A stretch of DNA of 64,000 nucleotides from Bradyrhizobium sp. DOA9 (GTDB lineage: Bacteria; Pseudomonadota; Alphaproteobacteria; Rhizobiales; Xanthobacteraceae), in contig NZ_DF820425.1 of assembly GCF_000617845.2 (NCBI RefSeq), positions 503,690 through 567,689 on the forward strand, written 5' to 3'. Numbering within the stretch: position 1 is the stretch's first letter; every line of letters begins with the position of its first letter. The translations under genes were made by a program, and so were the position numbers. The notes beneath the pieces were generated by a model. That model had not been told where the DNA came from and made no database searches. It saw nothing but the letters and a program-made list of their open reading frames with translations. Shown piece after piece: positions 63,708 to 64,000 of the stretch.

Positions 63708-64000
63708 TTAGTCGATCACGGCGGTGAAGTCGCACTGCACCAGCGCGCCGCCATCCATGTTGTCCATCGGCAGCGCGTGGCGCGCCGGGCGCGAATGCTC
63801 GTCCGGAAACATCTTCAGCCATTCGACGTTGACGGGGCCGCGGTTGCCGCGGTCCTTCAGCCACACGGTCATCTTGATGATGTCATCTGTGGTGCCACCG
63901 GCGGCCTCCACCGTCGCCTTCATATGCGCGAACATGTTGGCGCATTGGGCCTCGAGACTCTCCGGCATCGCATTGGTCGCGGGATCGCGGCCGAGGATGA
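63708..64000 (-). CDS. RidA family protein, N-terminus cut by window edge
   Basis: The frame is open to the right edge; residues upstream of the ATG at 63968 (ILGRDPATNA) are in frame, so the true start is outside. Visible segments are CANMFAHMKATVEAAGGTTDDIIKMTVWLKD, RHALPMDNMDGGALVQCDFTAVI, typical of the RidA/YjgF family. It is 13 bases from the amidohydrolase gene and likely forms an operon with it, where RidA would clear a reactive intermediate. Confidence 0.82.
   Translation of the reverse strand, partial: ILGRDPATNAMPESLEAQCANMFAHMKATVEAAGGTTDDIIKMTVWLKDRGNRGPVNVEWLKMFPDEHSRPARHALPMDNMDGGALVQCDFTAVID

Overview
The window is GC-rich alphaproteobacterial chromosome, most likely Bradyrhizobium or a close relative. 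This rests on gene content and order (ispH-thrB-rnhA, DUF2948-hisD-UPF0262-phosphatase, maf-yacG-tRNA-Phe, an NdvA-type glucan exporter, a TrcR/DUF1013 regulator), on a FixK/FNR-type box, and on several families of GC-rich intergenic palindromes that I recall as typical of that genus. No insertion sequence, integrase, phage gene or CRISPR array is visible. It reads as core chromosome with scattered small repeats. Species assignment is inference.

Layout. 0-8.3 kb: the end of hisE, an exported Gly/Tyr-rich protein, an ABC-type binding protein, NdvA, a DD-carboxypeptidase, an acyl-CoA ligase and a peroxiredoxin. 8.4-15.2 kb: the rnhA-thrB-ispH operon, trcR with a clear terminator, an OmpW-like porin with a FixK/FNR box, a small lipoprotein and propionyl-CoA synthetase. 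15.5-25.1 kb: two paralogous TPR-LprI proteins, a Na+/H+ antiporter, an SDR, and a TRAP-TAXI transporter with its DUF1850 partner. 25.4-36.9 kb: exported hypothetical proteins, a possible lytic-transglycosylase-like protein, a NUDIX hydrolase, a thioesterase, an aldo/keto reductase, a TTC38-like TPR protein, oleate hydratase, an amine oxidase and a nitrobindin-like protein.

37.0-44.2 kb is the most interesting block. It holds an ECF sigma factor translationally coupled to a ChrR-type zinc anti-sigma factor, a second ECF sigma factor with a small unknown partner, and two divergent gene sets for membrane-lipid or redox chemistry: DUF1295-DUF2177 on the minus strand and COG2907 flavoprotein-DUF1365-cyclopropane-fatty-acid synthase on the plus strand. 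Three copies of one motif, TGATC(C/T)-N16-CGTT(C/T), lie directly upstream of the first sigma gene, the second sigma gene and the flavoprotein-DUF1365-CFA operon. This outlines a self-contained, probably singlet-oxygen-responsive, regulon.

44.3-64 kb: a GGDEF-EAL c-di-GMP enzyme, a DUF2182-DUF1326 pair with metal-ligand-rich motifs, tRNA-Phe, yacG, maf, a low-MW phosphatase, UPF0262, hisD, DUF2948, a peroxidase-like hydrolase, a thioredoxin-reductase-like flavoprotein fused to a cyclic-nucleotide domain but lacking the CxxC, tRNA-Thr followed closely by a RidA gene, a roughly 500-bp highly structured intergenic element, a cluster of Tat-exported protein, haem-membrane protein and cyclic-nucleotide-binding protein, a luciferase-like monooxygenase, an amidohydrolase and a second RidA gene cut by the window edge.
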